A stretch of 64,000 bases of DNA, from contig NZ_JACBFQ010000004.1 in NCBI RefSeq assembly GCF_021401125.1, forward strand, positions 242,150 to 306,149. Direction: 5' to 3'. The notes beneath the pieces are model-generated. The model had not been told where the DNA came from, ran no database searches, and was given only the letters and a program-made list of their open reading frames with translations. How positions within the stretch are numbered: the stretch's first letter is position 1; each line of letters starts with the position of its first letter. This document shows, piece after piece, positions 28,880 to 36,870 of this stretch. The DNA comes from Xanthobacter sp. NM-59 (lineage in GTDB: Bacteria > Pseudomonadota > Alphaproteobacteria > Rhizobiales > Xanthobacteraceae). A program made the translations under genes and the position numbers.

Positions 28880-30412
28880 TCAGGCGGCGCCGCGATAGAT
28901 GTCGCGATAGGCCTCGCGCAGCACGTTCTTCTGCACTTTGCCCATGGTGTTGCGCGGCAGCTCCTCCACGAAGAACACCTTCTTCGGCTGCTTGAACTTG
29001 GCGAGCCGGTCCGCGAGCGCCGCGTGCACGTCGCCATCGGTCAGGCTGGCGCCCTTCTTCAGGACGATGACGGCGGTGACGCCCTCTCCGAAATCGGGAT
29101 GGGGCACGCCGATGACGGCGCTTTCCAGCACGCCGGGAATGGCGTCGATCTCGGTCTCGACCTCCTTGGGATAGACGTTGAAGCCGCCGGTGATCACGAG
29201 ATCCTTGCCGCGACCGACGATGGTCACATAGCCGGCCTGGTCGATCTTGCCGAGGTCGCCGGTGATGAAGAAACCGTCGCGGAACTCGCTGGCCGTCTTT
29301 TCCGGCATGCGCCAATAGCCCTTGAACACGTTGGGGCCCTTCACCTCGATCATGCCGATCTCGTCGCGGGCGAGCTCGCGGCCGCTCTCGGGGTCGCTCA
29401 CGCGCACGCTGACGCCGGGCAAGGGCAGCCCCACCGTGCCGGCGATGCGCTCGCCGTCATAGGGGTTGGAGGTGTTCATGTTGGTTTCGGTCATGCCATA
29501 GCGCTCGAGGATGGCGTGGCCGGTGCGGTCGCGGAAGGCGCGATGGGTCTCCGCCAGCAGCGGCGCGGAGCCGGAGACGAACAGACGCATGTTCGCGCAC
29601 GCCGCGCGGGTGAGGCCGGGCAGATCGAGGAGGCGCGTATAGAAGGTGGGCACCCCCATGAGGCAGGTGGCCTTGGGCATCAGGCCCAGCACTTCGGCGG
29701 CGTCGAACTTCGGCAGGAAGATCATGGACGCGCCGGCCATCAAAATGGTGTTGGAGGCCACGAACAGGCCGTGGGTGTGGAAAATGGGCAGGGCGTGGAT
29801 CAGCACGTCGCGGTCGGTGAAGCGCCATGCGCTCCGCAGGGTCAAGGCGTTGGAGAGCAGGTTGTCGTGGCTCAGCATCGCGCCCTTCGAGCGGCCTGTG
29901 GTGCCCGAGGTGTAGAGGATGGCGGCAAGGTCGTCCGGCCCGCGGGGCACGTCCTGGAAGGCTTCCGGCTGGCCGTCCGCCGCCTGGGTCAGGGAGCCGG
30001 TGCCGTCGGCCCCCAGTGTTTCCACCACCGGCACGCCCACCTTTGCCGCGAGGGTGCGCGCATCGTCCACGATCTCGGGCCGGCAGACGAACAAAGCGGG
30101 CTGCGCATCGGAAAGGAAATACTCCACCTCCGCCAGCGTGTAGGCGGTGTTGAGCGGCAGATAGACTGCGCCCGCCCGCACCGCCGCGAGATAGAGCACG
30201 AGGGCGGGCCAGGACTTTTCCACCTGCACCGCCACCCGGTCGCCCGGCTTCACCCCCCGCGCCACCAGCAGGTTGGCTAGCCGGCCGGACAGAGCGAGCG
30301 CGTCGCCATAGGTCTCGGCGCGGCCATCCGCATGCAGGGCCAGGGGCTTGTCCGCCGCCGGCATGGCGGAGTGGACGGCGCCGAACAGATGGTTGGGGCT
30401 GTTGTGGTCCAT
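28880..30412 (-). CDS. matB: Malonyl-CoA synthetase (AMP-forming)
   Basis: 510 residues. The adenylate-forming core shows the phosphate loop TSGTTGRSKG (168-177), the ERYGMTETN motif and the C-terminal catalytic lysine in LPRNTMGKVQKN. The enzyme activates malonate to malonyl-CoA via malonyl-AMP. The assignment as malonate-specific rests on similarity of the whole sequence to MatB and on its pairing with malonyl-CoA decarboxylase immediately upstream (22-base gap). No MatC-type malonate transporter is adjacent. Confidence 0.88.
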   Translation of the reverse strand: MDHNSPNHLFGAVHSAMPAADKPLALHADGRAETYGDALALSGRLANLLVARGVKPGDRVAVQVEKSWPALVLYLAAVRAGAVYLPLNTAYTLAEVEYFLSDAQPALFVCRPEIVDDARTLAAKVGVPVVETLGADGTGSLTQAADGQPEAFQDVPRGPDDLAAILYTSGTTGRSKGAMLSHDNLLSNALTLRSAWRFTDRDVLIHALPIFHTHGLFVASNTILMAGASMIFLPKFDAAEVLGLMPKATCLMGVPTFYTRLLDLPGLTRAACANMRLFVSGSAPLLAETHRAFRDRTGHAILERYGMTETNMNTSNPYDGERIAGTVGLPLPGVSVRVSDPESGRELARDEIGMIEVKGPNVFKGYWRMPEKTASEFRDGFFITGDLGKIDQAGYVTIVGRGKDLVITGGFNVYPKEVETEIDAIPGVLESAVIGVPHPDFGEGVTAVIVLKKGASLTDGDVHAALADRLAKFKQPKKVFFVEELPRNTMGKVQKNVLREAYRDIYRGAA

Positions 30413-30434
30413 GGGCGTTTCCTGTTGTTTTCGT

Positions 30435-31805
30435 TCAGCTGGTGGGCACCAGGGCGCGGGCGGTGTGCTCCGCGCGCAGCAGCTTCTTCACGGCGCTGCT
30501 GGCCACCACGTCGCCCTTGCCGAAGAAGGCCTCGTGGTTCTTCTCGATGTCGGTGAGCACGTAGCGATAGTTCACCATCAGCCCGGTGGCCTGGGCGACG
30601 CCCTTTGGCGAAAGGTCGCCCATGGCGTTGATGCGCTCCAGCCGCGCGCCATTGCCCAGGTGGAAGCGCGCCACCGGATCCACCGGCCGCCCCTTGGGCG
30701 TGCGCGCCACCAGGAAATAATAGGCTGCCGCGGCCTTGAGCACGGGGGCGAGCGCCTCGCGCGCCTCCTCCTTCTGGGGCCATTCGGCGTCGTCGAGCAG
30801 CTTCAGCGTCTGAATGTCTGTGGCCGAGAGCACCGCGGAGGATCCGCTGGTGCGCTCGCCCTCCAGCCAGCGGTGGAAGGCGGGCACGGGCGAGAGGGTG
30901 ACGAAGGTGGTCAGATTGGGCAGCTCGCGGGAAATCTCTTCGACCACCTGCTTGATGAGGAAGTTGCCGAACGACACACCCGACAGCCCCCGCTGGCAGT
31001 TGGAGATGGAATAGAACACCGCAGTGGTGGCCTTGGCGGGATCGAGATGCTCGCGCTTCTGGTCGAGAATGGGCGCGATGGCGCCGGGAATGTCCTTCTC
31101 CAGCGCCACTTCGACGAAGATCAGGGGCTCGTCCACCAGGGCCGGATGGAAGAAGGCGTAGCAGTGCCGGTCCGGGCTGTCGACGCGGGCGCGCAGGTCG
31201 TTCCAGTCGCGGATTTCGTGCACCGCCTCGTAGCGGATGATCTTTTCCAGCACGTTGGCGGGCGTGGACCAGTCGATGCGGCGCAGCACCAGAAATCCTC
31301 GATTGAACCAGGTGGAGAACAGATAGCCGAAATCACGGTCCACGGCGCCAAGGTCGCGCCGGTGCACCAGCGCGTCCATCAGGTGCTCGCGCATGCGGAC
31401 CAGGAACAAGGTGGCCCCCGGCGCCATGTTGAACCTGCGGAACAGCTCCAGCCGGCGCGGCTCGCTGGCCGCGTGCAGCTCGGAGGTGGCGGCGTCCGAA
31501 CCGGTGCGGCCATAGGCTTCGATGGCGGCATCGAGCCGGGCGCGGTCCACGCCGAAGGTTTCGGCCAGGGCCTCGAAGAAGGCGATGCGCTCGCCCGTCT
31601 TCATGCGCCCATAGCGATGCAGGATCTCGGTGGCGAGCGCCACCCCCGATGCCTCGCCCTTCCCCGACAGCAATTCCTCGCAGCGCTCCACCAGGGTCGC
31701 GGCCTTGGTGGCGCCGCTGACCCGGCCGTTGCGCTCCAGCAGCGCGCGGCCCCGCTCCGCGATGGAGCCCAGAAGATCGCCGAAAAAGGAGGTGTTGGAA
31801 CTCAT
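30435..31805 (-). CDS. Malonyl-CoA decarboxylase
   Basis: 456 residues, the usual length of the MCD family. The N-terminal helical oligomerisation part runs to about 185. The catalytic GNAT-like domain follows, with VFYSISNCQRGLSGVSFGNFLIK, where the Ser/His region surrounds the acetyl-CoA pocket, and TLSPVPAFHRWL carrying the conserved His. It converts malonyl-CoA to acetyl-CoA and CO2. With the downstream synthetase it would let the cell use malonate as a carbon source. The ATG at 31805 is the family start; a longer in-frame extension overlaps the divergent sodC-like promoter and is not family sequence. Confidence 0.9.
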   Translation of the reverse strand: MSSNTSFFGDLLGSIAERGRALLERNGRVSGATKAATLVERCEELLSGKGEASGVALATEILHRYGRMKTGERIAFFEALAETFGVDRARLDAAIEAYGRTGSDAATSELHAASEPRRLELFRRFNMAPGATLFLVRMREHLMDALVHRRDLGAVDRDFGYLFSTWFNRGFLVLRRIDWSTPANVLEKIIRYEAVHEIRDWNDLRARVDSPDRHCYAFFHPALVDEPLIFVEVALEKDIPGAIAPILDQKREHLDPAKATTAVFYSISNCQRGLSGVSFGNFLIKQVVEEISRELPNLTTFVTLSPVPAFHRWLEGERTSGSSAVLSATDIQTLKLLDDAEWPQKEEAREALAPVLKAAAAYYFLVARTPKGRPVDPVARFHLGNGARLERINAMGDLSPKGVAQATGLMVNYRYVLTDIEKNHEAFFGKGDVVASSAVKKLLRAEHTARALVPTS

Positions 31806-32061
31806 GGCCTCATATCCCCCTTGAGTCCGCCGAGGCCGATCACGCCCCAGCGGGTTGCGCCCATGGGACAAGGGCAGAGCGCCGATGGCAAGGGGGCACG
31901 GCCGGCTTTTGTCCCCATCCCCCAGCGCAATGGGGGAGGGGCCGCGACGCCGTGCACTGGAAACAGTCAGGCTGCGGGAACAAAGCGCGCGATGGGCCCT
32001 TATACCCCCGGTGGCGCTCAAGGCGCCGCGCGACGGGCTCCGTCGGAAACGGGAGAAACTC

Positions 32062-32586
32062 ATGTTGAGGATGTGCATGGCGCTTTGCGCGGGCATCGGA
32101 TTGGGCATGGCAAGCTTCGGCGCCGCGGGGGCGGAGGTGCGCACCGCGCCGTTGACCGGTGCCGACGGCGCCGCCCATGGTCTCGTGACCGTGACTGCCG
32201 CCCCCAAGGGCGTACTGCTGCGGGTGGAGGCCACCGGCCTGCCGCCCGGCTGGCATGGCATGCATTTCCACGAAAAGGGCGATTGCGATGCCCCGAGCTT
32301 TGCCGCGGCTGGCGCCCATGTGCATGCGGCGACGCCCGTCGTCCATGGCTTCCTCAACCCGCAGGCCAATGATGATGGGGACCTGCCCAACATCTATGTG
32401 GGCGCGGACGGCACCGCCCGGGTGGAGCTCTATTCCACGCTGGTCGCGCTCCAGCCGGGGGCTGGCCGCCCGGCGCTGCTGGGCCCCTCCGGATCGGCGG
32501 TGGTGATCCACGCCAATCCCGACGACTACACCACCCAGCCCATCGGCGGCGCGGGCGCGCGCATCGCCTGCGCGGCCCTGCACTGA
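32062..32586 (+). CDS. Cu-Zn superoxide dismutase family protein
   Basis: 174 residues with a signal peptide (MCMALCAGIGLGMASFGAAGA). The SOD fold is clear: GMHFHEKGDC has two copper His ligands and one disulfide Cys, VVIHANPDDY has another copper His, and the C-terminal GGAGARIAC has the active-site Arg and second Cys. The zinc site is altered: where most family members have GPHAGDLPN, this has NDDGDLPN, so a zinc His is replaced by Asp. The protein would act in the periplasm on superoxide, but with possibly changed metal use. It stands alone between the malonate operon and a GMC oxidoreductase. Confidence 0.85.
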   Translation: MLRMCMALCAGIGLGMASFGAAGAEVRTAPLTGADGAAHGLVTVTAAPKGVLLRVEATGLPPGWHGMHFHEKGDCDAPSFAAAGAHVHAATPVVHGFLNPQANDDGDLPNIYVGADGTARVELYSTLVALQPGAGRPALLGPSGSAVVIHANPDDYTTQPIGGAGARIACAALH

Positions 32587-32721
32587 AAACGCCCCGCCGC
32601 CGGGCGATGGGGCCGGCGGCGGGCCCGCATCCTGCCCCTATCCTGCCGCTGCGGCGGCTTGCCTTCCCGCCACGTTCCCCCCAATCTCCCCCGCAATAAA
32701 AATGAAATGCGGGAGGAGCCC

Positions 32722-34359
32722 ATGGCGCACACGGCCGACGTGTCGCAGCCGTATGACTATGTGATCGTGGGGGCGGGTTCGGCCGGCTGCGTGCTGGCCA
32801 ATCGCCTGTCCTCGGACCCTGCGGTGCGGGTCTGCCTGATCGAGGCGGGCGGGAACGACGACTGGGTGTGGTTCCACATTCCAGTGGGCTATCTGTTCGC
32901 CATCGGCAATCCGCGTTCCGACTGGTGCTTCAAGACCGAGCCGGAGCCGGGGCTCAACGGGCGGGCGCTCTCCTATCCGCGTGGCAAGGTGATCGGCGGC
33001 TCTTCGGCCATCAACGCCATGATCTACATGCGCGGCCAGGCGGCGGATTACGACCATTGGCGCGAGCTGGGCCTGGAAGGCTGGGGCTGGGACGATGTGC
33101 TGCCCCTTTTCCGGCGCCACGAGGACCATTTCATGGGCCCCAACCGCGACCATGCGCGGGGAGGGGAGTGGCATGTTGAGTTTCCGCGGGTCACGTGGCC
33201 GCTGCTGGATGCCGTGCGCCGCGCCGCCGCCGAGGACGGCATTCCGCCCATTGATGATTTCAACACCGGCGACAATGCCGGCTCCTGCTATTTCCATGTG
33301 AACCAGAAGCGCGGCCTGCGCTGGAGCTCGGCGCGCGGCTTTCTGAAGCCCGTGCTCTCCCGGCCCAATCTGGATCTCGTCACTGCTGGCCATGTGGAGC
33401 GCGTGTGCGTGGAAGAGGGGCGCGCCACCGGCGTGGTGATGCGCGGCAAGGATGGCGAGCGGCGCACCGTGCGCGCCCGGCGCGAGGTGGTGCTCGCCGC
33501 GGGGGCGGTCGGCTCCCCGCAATTGCTGATGCTGTCCGGCATCGGGCCGGGGCACCATTTGTCGGAACTCGGCATCCCGGTGGCGCACCATGCCCCGGGG
33601 GTGGGCTCAAATCTGCAGGATCACCTGCAGCTGCGCACGGTGTTCAGGGTGGCGGGCATCGGCACGCTGAACGAGCGCTACCATTCGCTGTTCGGCAAGC
33701 TGGGCATGGCGCTCGACTTCGCCTTACGCCGGCGCGGGCCGCTGACCATGGCGCCCTCTCAGCTCGGCCTGTTCACCCGATCGTTTCCGCAGAAAGAGAC
33801 GGCGGACCTGGAGTTTCATGTGCAGCCCCTCTCGCTGGACAAGTTCGGCGAGCCGCTGCACCGCTTCCCGGCTTTCACCATGAGCGTGTGCAACCTGCGC
33901 CCCACCTCGCGCGGGAGCATCCGCCTCAAGAGTTCCGAAGCGGCCGACGCGCCCGCTATCAGGCCCAATTACCTCTCCACGGAAGAGGACCTGAGGGTGG
34001 CGGCCCAATCCATCCGCGTGGCGCGGCGCATCGTGGCCCGCCCCGCGCTGGCACCGTTCGCGCCCGCCGAGCTGGTGCCCGGAGCGGCGGCGGCGAGCAA
34101 TGATGAAGCAACGCTGCGGCGCGCGGCGGGTGATGTGGGCACCACCATCTTCCACCCCGTGGGCACAGCTCGGATGGGCCTTCCCTCCGATCCAGAAGCC
34201 GTGGTGGACGCCAGGCTTAGGGTGATGGGGCTGGCTGGGCTGCGTGTGGTGGATGCCTCCGTGATGCCGACGATCACCTCCGGCAACACCAACTCCCCGA
34301 CGATCATGATCGCCGAGAAGGGGGCCCAGATGATCCGGGAAGACGCGGCCCGGGGCTGA
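32722..34359 (+). CDS. GMC family FAD-dependent oxidoreductase
   Basis: 545 residues. The FAD Rossmann motif VGAGSAGCVLANRL lies at about 15-28. The GMC signatures follow: YPRGKVIGGSSAINAMIYMRG and, near 255-290, AAGAVGSPQLLMLSGIGPG. The catalytic region has HPVGTARMG (near 480) and NTNSPTIMIAEKGA. It resembles choline/alcohol dehydrogenases, which oxidise a primary alcohol to an aldehyde; the true substrate is not clear. The ATG at 32722 follows GGGAGGAG and is preferred over two upstream in-frame ATGs. Confidence 0.92.
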   Translation: MAHTADVSQPYDYVIVGAGSAGCVLANRLSSDPAVRVCLIEAGGNDDWVWFHIPVGYLFAIGNPRSDWCFKTEPEPGLNGRALSYPRGKVIGGSSAINAMIYMRGQAADYDHWRELGLEGWGWDDVLPLFRRHEDHFMGPNRDHARGGEWHVEFPRVTWPLLDAVRRAAAEDGIPPIDDFNTGDNAGSCYFHVNQKRGLRWSSARGFLKPVLSRPNLDLVTAGHVERVCVEEGRATGVVMRGKDGERRTVRARREVVLAAGAVGSPQLLMLSGIGPGHHLSELGIPVAHHAPGVGSNLQDHLQLRTVFRVAGIGTLNERYHSLFGKLGMALDFALRRRGPLTMAPSQLGLFTRSFPQKETADLEFHVQPLSLDKFGEPLHRFPAFTMSVCNLRPTSRGSIRLKSSEAADAPAIRPNYLSTEEDLRVAAQSIRVARRIVARPALAPFAPAELVPGAAAASNDEATLRRAAGDVGTTIFHPVGTARMGLPSDPEAVVDARLRVMGLAGLRVVDASVMPTITSGNTNSPTIMIAEKGAQMIREDAARG

Positions 34360-34500
34360 AGATCGGCCGGGGGCGTCCTCCGCGTCCCCGGCCGGCCCAT
34401 CAGGGCCGAGGTGCGAGGCATCTGTGCGAAACATCCGGCATGGAGTTGCCGGACGCTCAAGCATGGATTATGAAAGCCGGTGTCAGCGCCCTGCGTTGCT

Positions 34501-34542
34501 GCACCCGTAGCTCAGCTGGATAGAGCGCCGCCCTCCGAAGGC
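34501..34542 (+). pseudogene. 5' fragment of tRNA-Arg(CCG), truncated at an integration junction
   Basis: The sequence from GCACCCG through the D-arm (GCTCAGCTGGATAGAGC) and the anticodon arm with loop CTCCGAA matches the first 42 bases of the complete tRNA-Arg(CCG) downstream, with two differences. It diverges after GGC in the 3' anticodon stem; no variable loop, T-arm or acceptor 3' strand follows. The stem base (CCGCC) differs from the intact gene (CCACC), so it comes from a different tRNA-Arg gene. This marks the left edge of the foreign DNA. Confidence 0.75.
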
Positions 34543-34791
34543 AAACGCAAGCTCTTTCTGATGGTCGAGGGTGTCGTAAAAAACGAGTGAAACCAAGCGA
34601 TTGGCGAAACTCGAAGGAAGCACGAAAATCGCATTCGAGGTGGCGGAAGCACCACGGAAGCAAACCGAAAGGAGGTTGTGGAGTACGAATGGCGATGATC
34701 GGCGAGGCTTTAGCCCGCGTCGTTTGAGCCATGTCGATTCTAGCATTCGCGATTGACCGTGGTCGATCTCGGACACTATCTGAATATCGAT
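34543..34791. other. Short segment between the tRNA fragment and the intact tRNA
   Basis: 249 bases, less GC-rich than the DNA to the left, without a credible gene or integrase remnant. It is bounded by direct repeats of tRNA-Arg sequence (26 identical bases, one mismatch, 11 more), so it may itself be an att-flanked remnant. Confidence 0.45.
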
Positions 34792-34868
34792 GCGCCCGTA
34801 GCTCAGCTGGATAGAGCGCCACCCTCCGAAGGTGGAGGCCACACGTTCGAATCGTGTCGGGCGCGCCA
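34792..34868 (+). tRNA. tRNA-Arg (anticodon CCG)
   Basis: A full cloverleaf folds: acceptor GCGCCCG with CGGGCGC, D-arm GCTC/GAGC, anticodon stem CCACC/GGTGG around the loop CTCCGAA (anticodon CCG), T-arm ACACG/CGTGT around TTCGAAT, discriminator G and an encoded CCA. It reads CGG arginine codons. It may be native or brought by the mobile element. Confidence 0.95.
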
Positions 34869-35034
34869 TTCTCCTTGTGAGATTGGCTCTTTCCCCCACA
34901 TTGTCCTTGTTATTTTTGTAGCCCGCCGTCCGGCCATATCAGTCGTCACGCCTGCAGCGCCGTGCGCGCGGCAGTATCTTGGGCCAGCGCCTTTACACTC
35001 GCCCTTGAAAGTGAAGGCGCGTTCTAACTTTGTG

Positions 35035-35304
35035 TCAATCGAACGCCACGCCGATGCGCGTAGCGCTCCGCCAGACTATTCGACACTGCGAGCAAGCGCC
35101 GCCAGGTTCTATTTTCAGCTCGAAGGCATCCGGAAGGTTCAGGGCAGCAGGAACTTCGAGGCAGGCGCCTGTGTCCGACAAGTTTCGGACAACGCAACTT
35201 ATCACGGACGATCGCTGATTGAGAATGATCTTCCCCGTCAACAGCGTGCGGCGACGGCGAGTGGTGCGACGCTCCGTAATAACCAACACCAAACGACGCC
35301 GCAA
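35035..35304 (-). CDS. PilZ domain protein
   Basis: 89 residues. The RxxxR-like start (TERRTTRRRRTLLTGKIIL) is followed by NLSDTGACLEV, matching the PilZ D/NxSxxG motif, and a short beta-barrel (FELKIEPGG, CRIVWRSATRIGVAFD). PilZ domains usually bind cyclic di-GMP and act as small effectors. Stand-alone PilZ proteins are common in Hyphomicrobiales. The exact start is uncertain because the Arg-rich leader is unusual. It is an isolated gene in the left part of the island. Confidence 0.75.
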   Translation of the reverse strand: MRRRLVLVITERRTTRRRRTLLTGKIILNQRSSVISCVVRNLSDTGACLEVPAALNLPDAFELKIEPGGACSQCRIVWRSATRIGVAFD

Positions 35305-35425
35305 GCGGTTGTCGCTGCCCCGCGTCTCGACTCGACGGCCATCTTCGCGATTCCCGTGTCGCGTGGCAGGTTATTGGCGAGTATTTTGAAGACGAGAGCC
35401 CCCGACATAGCGCACTCGCAATACT

Positions 35426-35686
35426 TCAACGTAGAAACACCATCCGCGCGGTTTGGCCGAGCAGGACAAAGGCCAAAGATTCGTCCCAGTAGCTCAAGAC
35501 TCCCAATCTGAATCGTTGGTGGTTCAGGAGGGCCAAGGCACAACTGATCGCCGCGCTCATAAACAGCATCATCGTAAGCGCTTTCCCGAATCCCCAGGGC
35601 AGCGGGCTTTGAGCACCGGCAAAGATCAGCATGATCAAAAGTTTGAGAGAAAGGCGACGGAGCACAAAGCGCGAGTCCGACGTCAT
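35426..35686 (-). CDS. Small hypothetical membrane protein
   Basis: 86 residues from the ATG at 35686. Two hydrophobic segments (LLIMLIFAGAQSPLPWGFGKAL, MMLFMSAAISCALALL) precede a segment ending YWDESLAFVLLGQTARM. The hydrophobic pattern and the conserved-looking SPLPWGFGKAL and WDESLAF turns suggest a real gene. The longer frame upstream is Arg-rich and not convincing. Family and function are not recognised. Confidence 0.5.
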   Translation of the reverse strand: MTSDSRFVLRRLSLKLLIMLIFAGAQSPLPWGFGKALTMMLFMSAAISCALALLNHQRFRLGVLSYWDESLAFVLLGQTARMVFLR

Positions 35687-36270
35687 TTTCGGCTCGGCTG
35701 CATAACGACGTCGTATCCGCGAAGAGGCAGTACGAAAGAGACACTGCGATAAACGCAATGTCGGTCGGGCAAAGGCATCCAAGCCCGTGCGGCGAAACCG
35801 AAACGCCGCTTTCAGAAAGGTTAAGGACAACGAATAGAGCAATCGCCGAAGACGAGGGCTTCGCGCGACGATGCGCTCGATAAGAACCATATCGATACCC
35901 ACACCAGACCTCGGATCGAAAAAATCAGAGCGATCACATCGCTATTGAAGTCGACGCGCCCGTGTCCGGTAAGTCTAAGCGGCCTGATATTGCGCAGGTA
36001 GTTATCGCCGAAGACTTTACGATATACGATGGTATATCTCGGATATTGTTTTGTATATCGGACCAACCCCGCAAGACACTGTCACTCGAGGAATGACGGT
36101 GATATCCAGCCAATGTCATCAAGCGGCTCCAACCCGCTGCCGACGCATGAGGATCAACGAGCAATGCCAAGCGACAGTAGTCGAGCAAGCGTGCCGCTCA
36201 GGTCGTTCTCGCGAGTCTGAATCATCAGTCTCGCCTGTGACGGCCGAGCGGCTCGTCACGGAGGTGAGAC
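35687..36270. other. Sparsely coding region with a repeated regulatory motif
   Basis: No convincing gene is seen in 584 bases of comparatively AT-rich DNA. It contains the first copy of the GTATATCG double motif (36031-36060). Confidence 0.4.
36031..36060 (+). promoter_or_regulatory. Copy 1 of a 30-base AT-rich direct-repeat motif
   Basis: GGTATATCTCG, a spacer with AT-GTT, then GTATATCG 22 bases on. The second copy at 44961-44990 has the same layout and spacing (GGTATATTTCG ... GTATATCG). Both lie in intergenic DNA of the same island, which suggests a shared regulator site. Confidence 0.5.
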
Positions 36271-36567
36271 ATGACTCTCCAATTTTTTACTCTGCCGGCT
36301 TCGCTCCGCGTTTCGCGGATCGCCTCGCCGAAACGCAATCCCGCATTCGCCGACCCGCGATGCGAGCGTGACCGTCCTTTCACGAAGTCTCCCCGCACGA
36401 ACCGGACTCGACTGGTCGCGGCGTGGCGTGTCAATGGCGAGACCGGTCGGCTCGAATGCATCTGGATGCTTGACGCCGAACTAGACACGGGCGGCGGGTT
36501 GCGCCGATTGATCGAGCGCGCCGGACTCCTGCTTGCAGTTTACCAGCATGGTCGCTTTGCGGCGTGA
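36271..36567 (+). CDS. Small hypothetical protein
   Basis: 98 residues. The N-terminal third is basic and possibly unstructured. The C-terminal part (RLVAAWRVNGETGRLECIWMLD, then GLRRLIERAGLLLAVYQHG) has the balanced composition of a folded domain and looks conserved. GGAGG lies upstream of the ATG (CGGAGGTGAGACATG). I do not recognise the family. It precedes mgtA in the same orientation with about 300 bases between. Confidence 0.55.
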   Translation: MTLQFFTLPASLRVSRIASPKRNPAFADPRCERDRPFTKSPRTNRTRLVAAWRVNGETGRLECIWMLDAELDTGGGLRRLIERAGLLLAVYQHGRFAA

Positions 36568-36870
36568 GGCGCGTGATGCATTCCCTCACGCTGCATAAGG
36601 CCAGCACGGCGATGGTTCTGGTGTCCGCCGGTCTGGACGGGCTTCACCCCCGCCGGGGCGGCGATCCGTACTCGCGCAGAATCGCCCGGTCGCGCGAAGG
36701 TGCGGACCCTCCCTGGTGAAGAGCGGCTGCGCTGCTCAAGCGCGGTCCGAATGCCGAGCGTCGTGAAGACGCATCGGTGTCATTACCCCCTCAGCCGACC
36801 AAGACCCCAAGCGCCGAAGACCGTGCCGAGAGGGGCATGGTCTTGGCGCTTGCGGCAGGAGATTCATCCA
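36568..36870 (+). promoter_or_regulatory. mgtA leader region
   Basis: 303 bases without a credible gene, directly upstream of mgtA. It ends in the long hairpin listed separately and probably carries the mgtA promoter. No known Mg2+ riboswitch class was recognised. Confidence 0.45.
36809..36851 (+). promoter_or_regulatory. Long hairpin just upstream of the mgtA ribosome site
   Basis: AAGCGCC-G-AAGACC-GTGCC (36809-36827) pairs with GGCAT-GGTCTT-GGCGCTT (36834-36851) with one bulged base and one G-T pair around a 6-base loop. It ends about 20 bases before the ATG, next to GCAGGAG. An upstream CCAAGACC (36799-36806) could pair alternatively with GGTCTTGG, so two exclusive folds are possible. Confidence 0.55.

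Noticed and set aside
35934..36188. 84-residue minus-strand frame in the left part of the island
   Set aside because: It crosses the repeated AT-rich regulatory motif and shows no domain; judged a chance frame.
36568..36870. Known Mg2+ riboswitch upstream of mgtA
   Set aside because: I looked for the conserved blocks of the ykoK/M-box class and saw none; only the hairpin is reported.
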